Below are positions 4,638 through 5,118 of a stretch of DNA of 5,118 bases, piece by piece. The notes beneath the pieces were generated by a model. The model saw only the letters and a list, made by a program, of their open reading frames with translations, made no database searches and had not been told where the DNA came from. The stretch comes from Bacteroidales bacterium (lineage in GTDB: Bacteria; Bacteroidota; Bacteroidia; Bacteroidales; WCHB1-69): positions 1 through 5,118 of the forward strand of contig JAFXPL010000016.1 in assembly GCA_017527945.1 (NCBI GenBank), written 5' to 3'. Position 1 is the first letter of the stretch; each line of letters begins with the position of its first letter. A program made the position numbers and the translations under genes.

Positions 4638-5118
4638 ATGGCTGCAAAAATACAAATTAAAAACGACAGAATCAACAGTTTCGGCGGAATTTTTTTCTCA
4701 ATCGACCAATTCCAGGCTTCGGGGCTCGCCCAGCTCGTTAACAACACACTGGGTGTCAAGGGATTGAACTCAAAATACAAATACTCCAATATCGTGGAGA
4801 ACTTGACCTCCGTCTATCTCAGCGGCGGCGAGGTGCTGGAGGATGTGAACTTTTTCCGCCAGGAGGCCTTCAAGGCCAACCCCGACTACCGCTTCTGCAG
4901 CGCGGACACCATCGCCCGCGACCTACTCCTACAAGAAAGCCAACGGCTACTTACCCGGCATCGCGCAGATCAACCTACACCCCTTCTACATCGAGAACCG
5001 CGACGGCAACGCCAATGTGAAATTCGAGCAGGCGGAAACCTTGGAGCGGGCTTTTGCGCACCTGAAGGCCAACGGCATCAAGGTGGACAAGGCGCGCATG
5101 GACTGCGGCTCCTACAGC
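4638..5118 (+). pseudogene. IS1380-family transposase, internally deleted and frameshifted, runs off the right edge
   Basis: Residues 1-95 from ATG 4638 match the N-terminus of Bacteroidota IS1380 transposases: AKIQIKNDRINSFGGIFFS (3-21), a KYKYSNIVENLTSVYLSGGE stretch (46-65), EDVNFFR (68-74) and CSADTIAR (87-94). After codon 95 (4920-4922) this frame stays open but turns into unrelated Arg-rich sequence. The true protein resumes one base out of frame at 4924: YSYKKANGYLPGIAQIN, then FYIENRDGNANVKF, ETLERAF and ARMDCGSYS, where the Asp at 5101-5103 fits the second catalytic aspartate of the DDE domain. In intact relatives, as I recall them, about 60-70 residues separate CSADTI-R from the Y-KK-GY-PG motif and include the DFDHQF first aspartate. 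All of that is missing here. This is either a genuine deletion of roughly 200 bases or an assembly fault. Confidence 0.85.

Larger units (their letters stand above)
4481..5118 (+). mobile_element. IS1380-family insertion sequence, left part, defective
   Basis: The sequence changes near 4480 from GC-rich to AT-rich and leads into an IS1380-type transposase reading frame with its own promoter. The left terminal inverted repeat could not be identified with confidence, so the left bound is set by composition only. The right end lies beyond the window. The internal deletion in the transposase suggests that this copy cannot move by itself. Confidence 0.6.

Noticed and set aside
4546..4767. Plus-strand open frame of 73 codons
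   Set aside because: It overlaps the IS hairpin, the promoter and the transposase start in another frame; the transposase frame has clear family similarity and this one does not.

Overview
The window reads as chromosomal DNA from a Bacteroidota bacterium, probably Bacteroidales with a GC-rich genome. Three things point there: promoter cores of the form TAnnTTTG(C) ahead of three transcription units, start codons without a clear Shine-Dalgarno sequence, and an IS1380-type transposase of the kind common in Bacteroides and relatives. The genus cannot be fixed from the sequence alone.

Layout. Bases 1-416 carry no protein gene. They hold a leftward intrinsic terminator (173-213) and then two copies of a 26-bp sequence (299-324 and 377-402). 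The second copy is the 3' part of a 45-bp unit (358-402) that strongly resembles the long CRISPR repeats of Bacteroidota type II-C systems and contains a TATCTTTG promoter core. Fifteen bases after this unit begins a two-gene operon: an MBOAT-family membrane O-acyltransferase (417-1838), followed with no gap by an SGNH-hydrolase-like, membrane-anchored protein (1839-2879). Such pairs typically O-acylate a cell-surface polysaccharide. Convergent to them, overlapping by 9 bases, lies cutC (2871-3554, minus strand).

Bases 3555-4637 have no convincing gene. They hold the cutC promoter, a stretch resembling an interspersed Bacteroidota non-coding repeat, a large imperfect inverted repeat with T-tracts (4121-4225), a pair of adjacent hairpins between two copies of an 11-bp sequence (4405-4492), and the AT-rich upstream part of an insertion sequence. 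The IS1380-type transposase starts at 4638 under its own promoter. It is broken: an internal deletion removes the region expected to hold the first catalytic aspartate and shifts the frame. It runs off the right edge.

The two acyltransferase genes form one functional unit. cutC and the IS appear unrelated to it. The most unusual feature is the CRISPR-repeat-like unit placed as the apparent promoter of the acyltransferase operon, with no cas gene in view.
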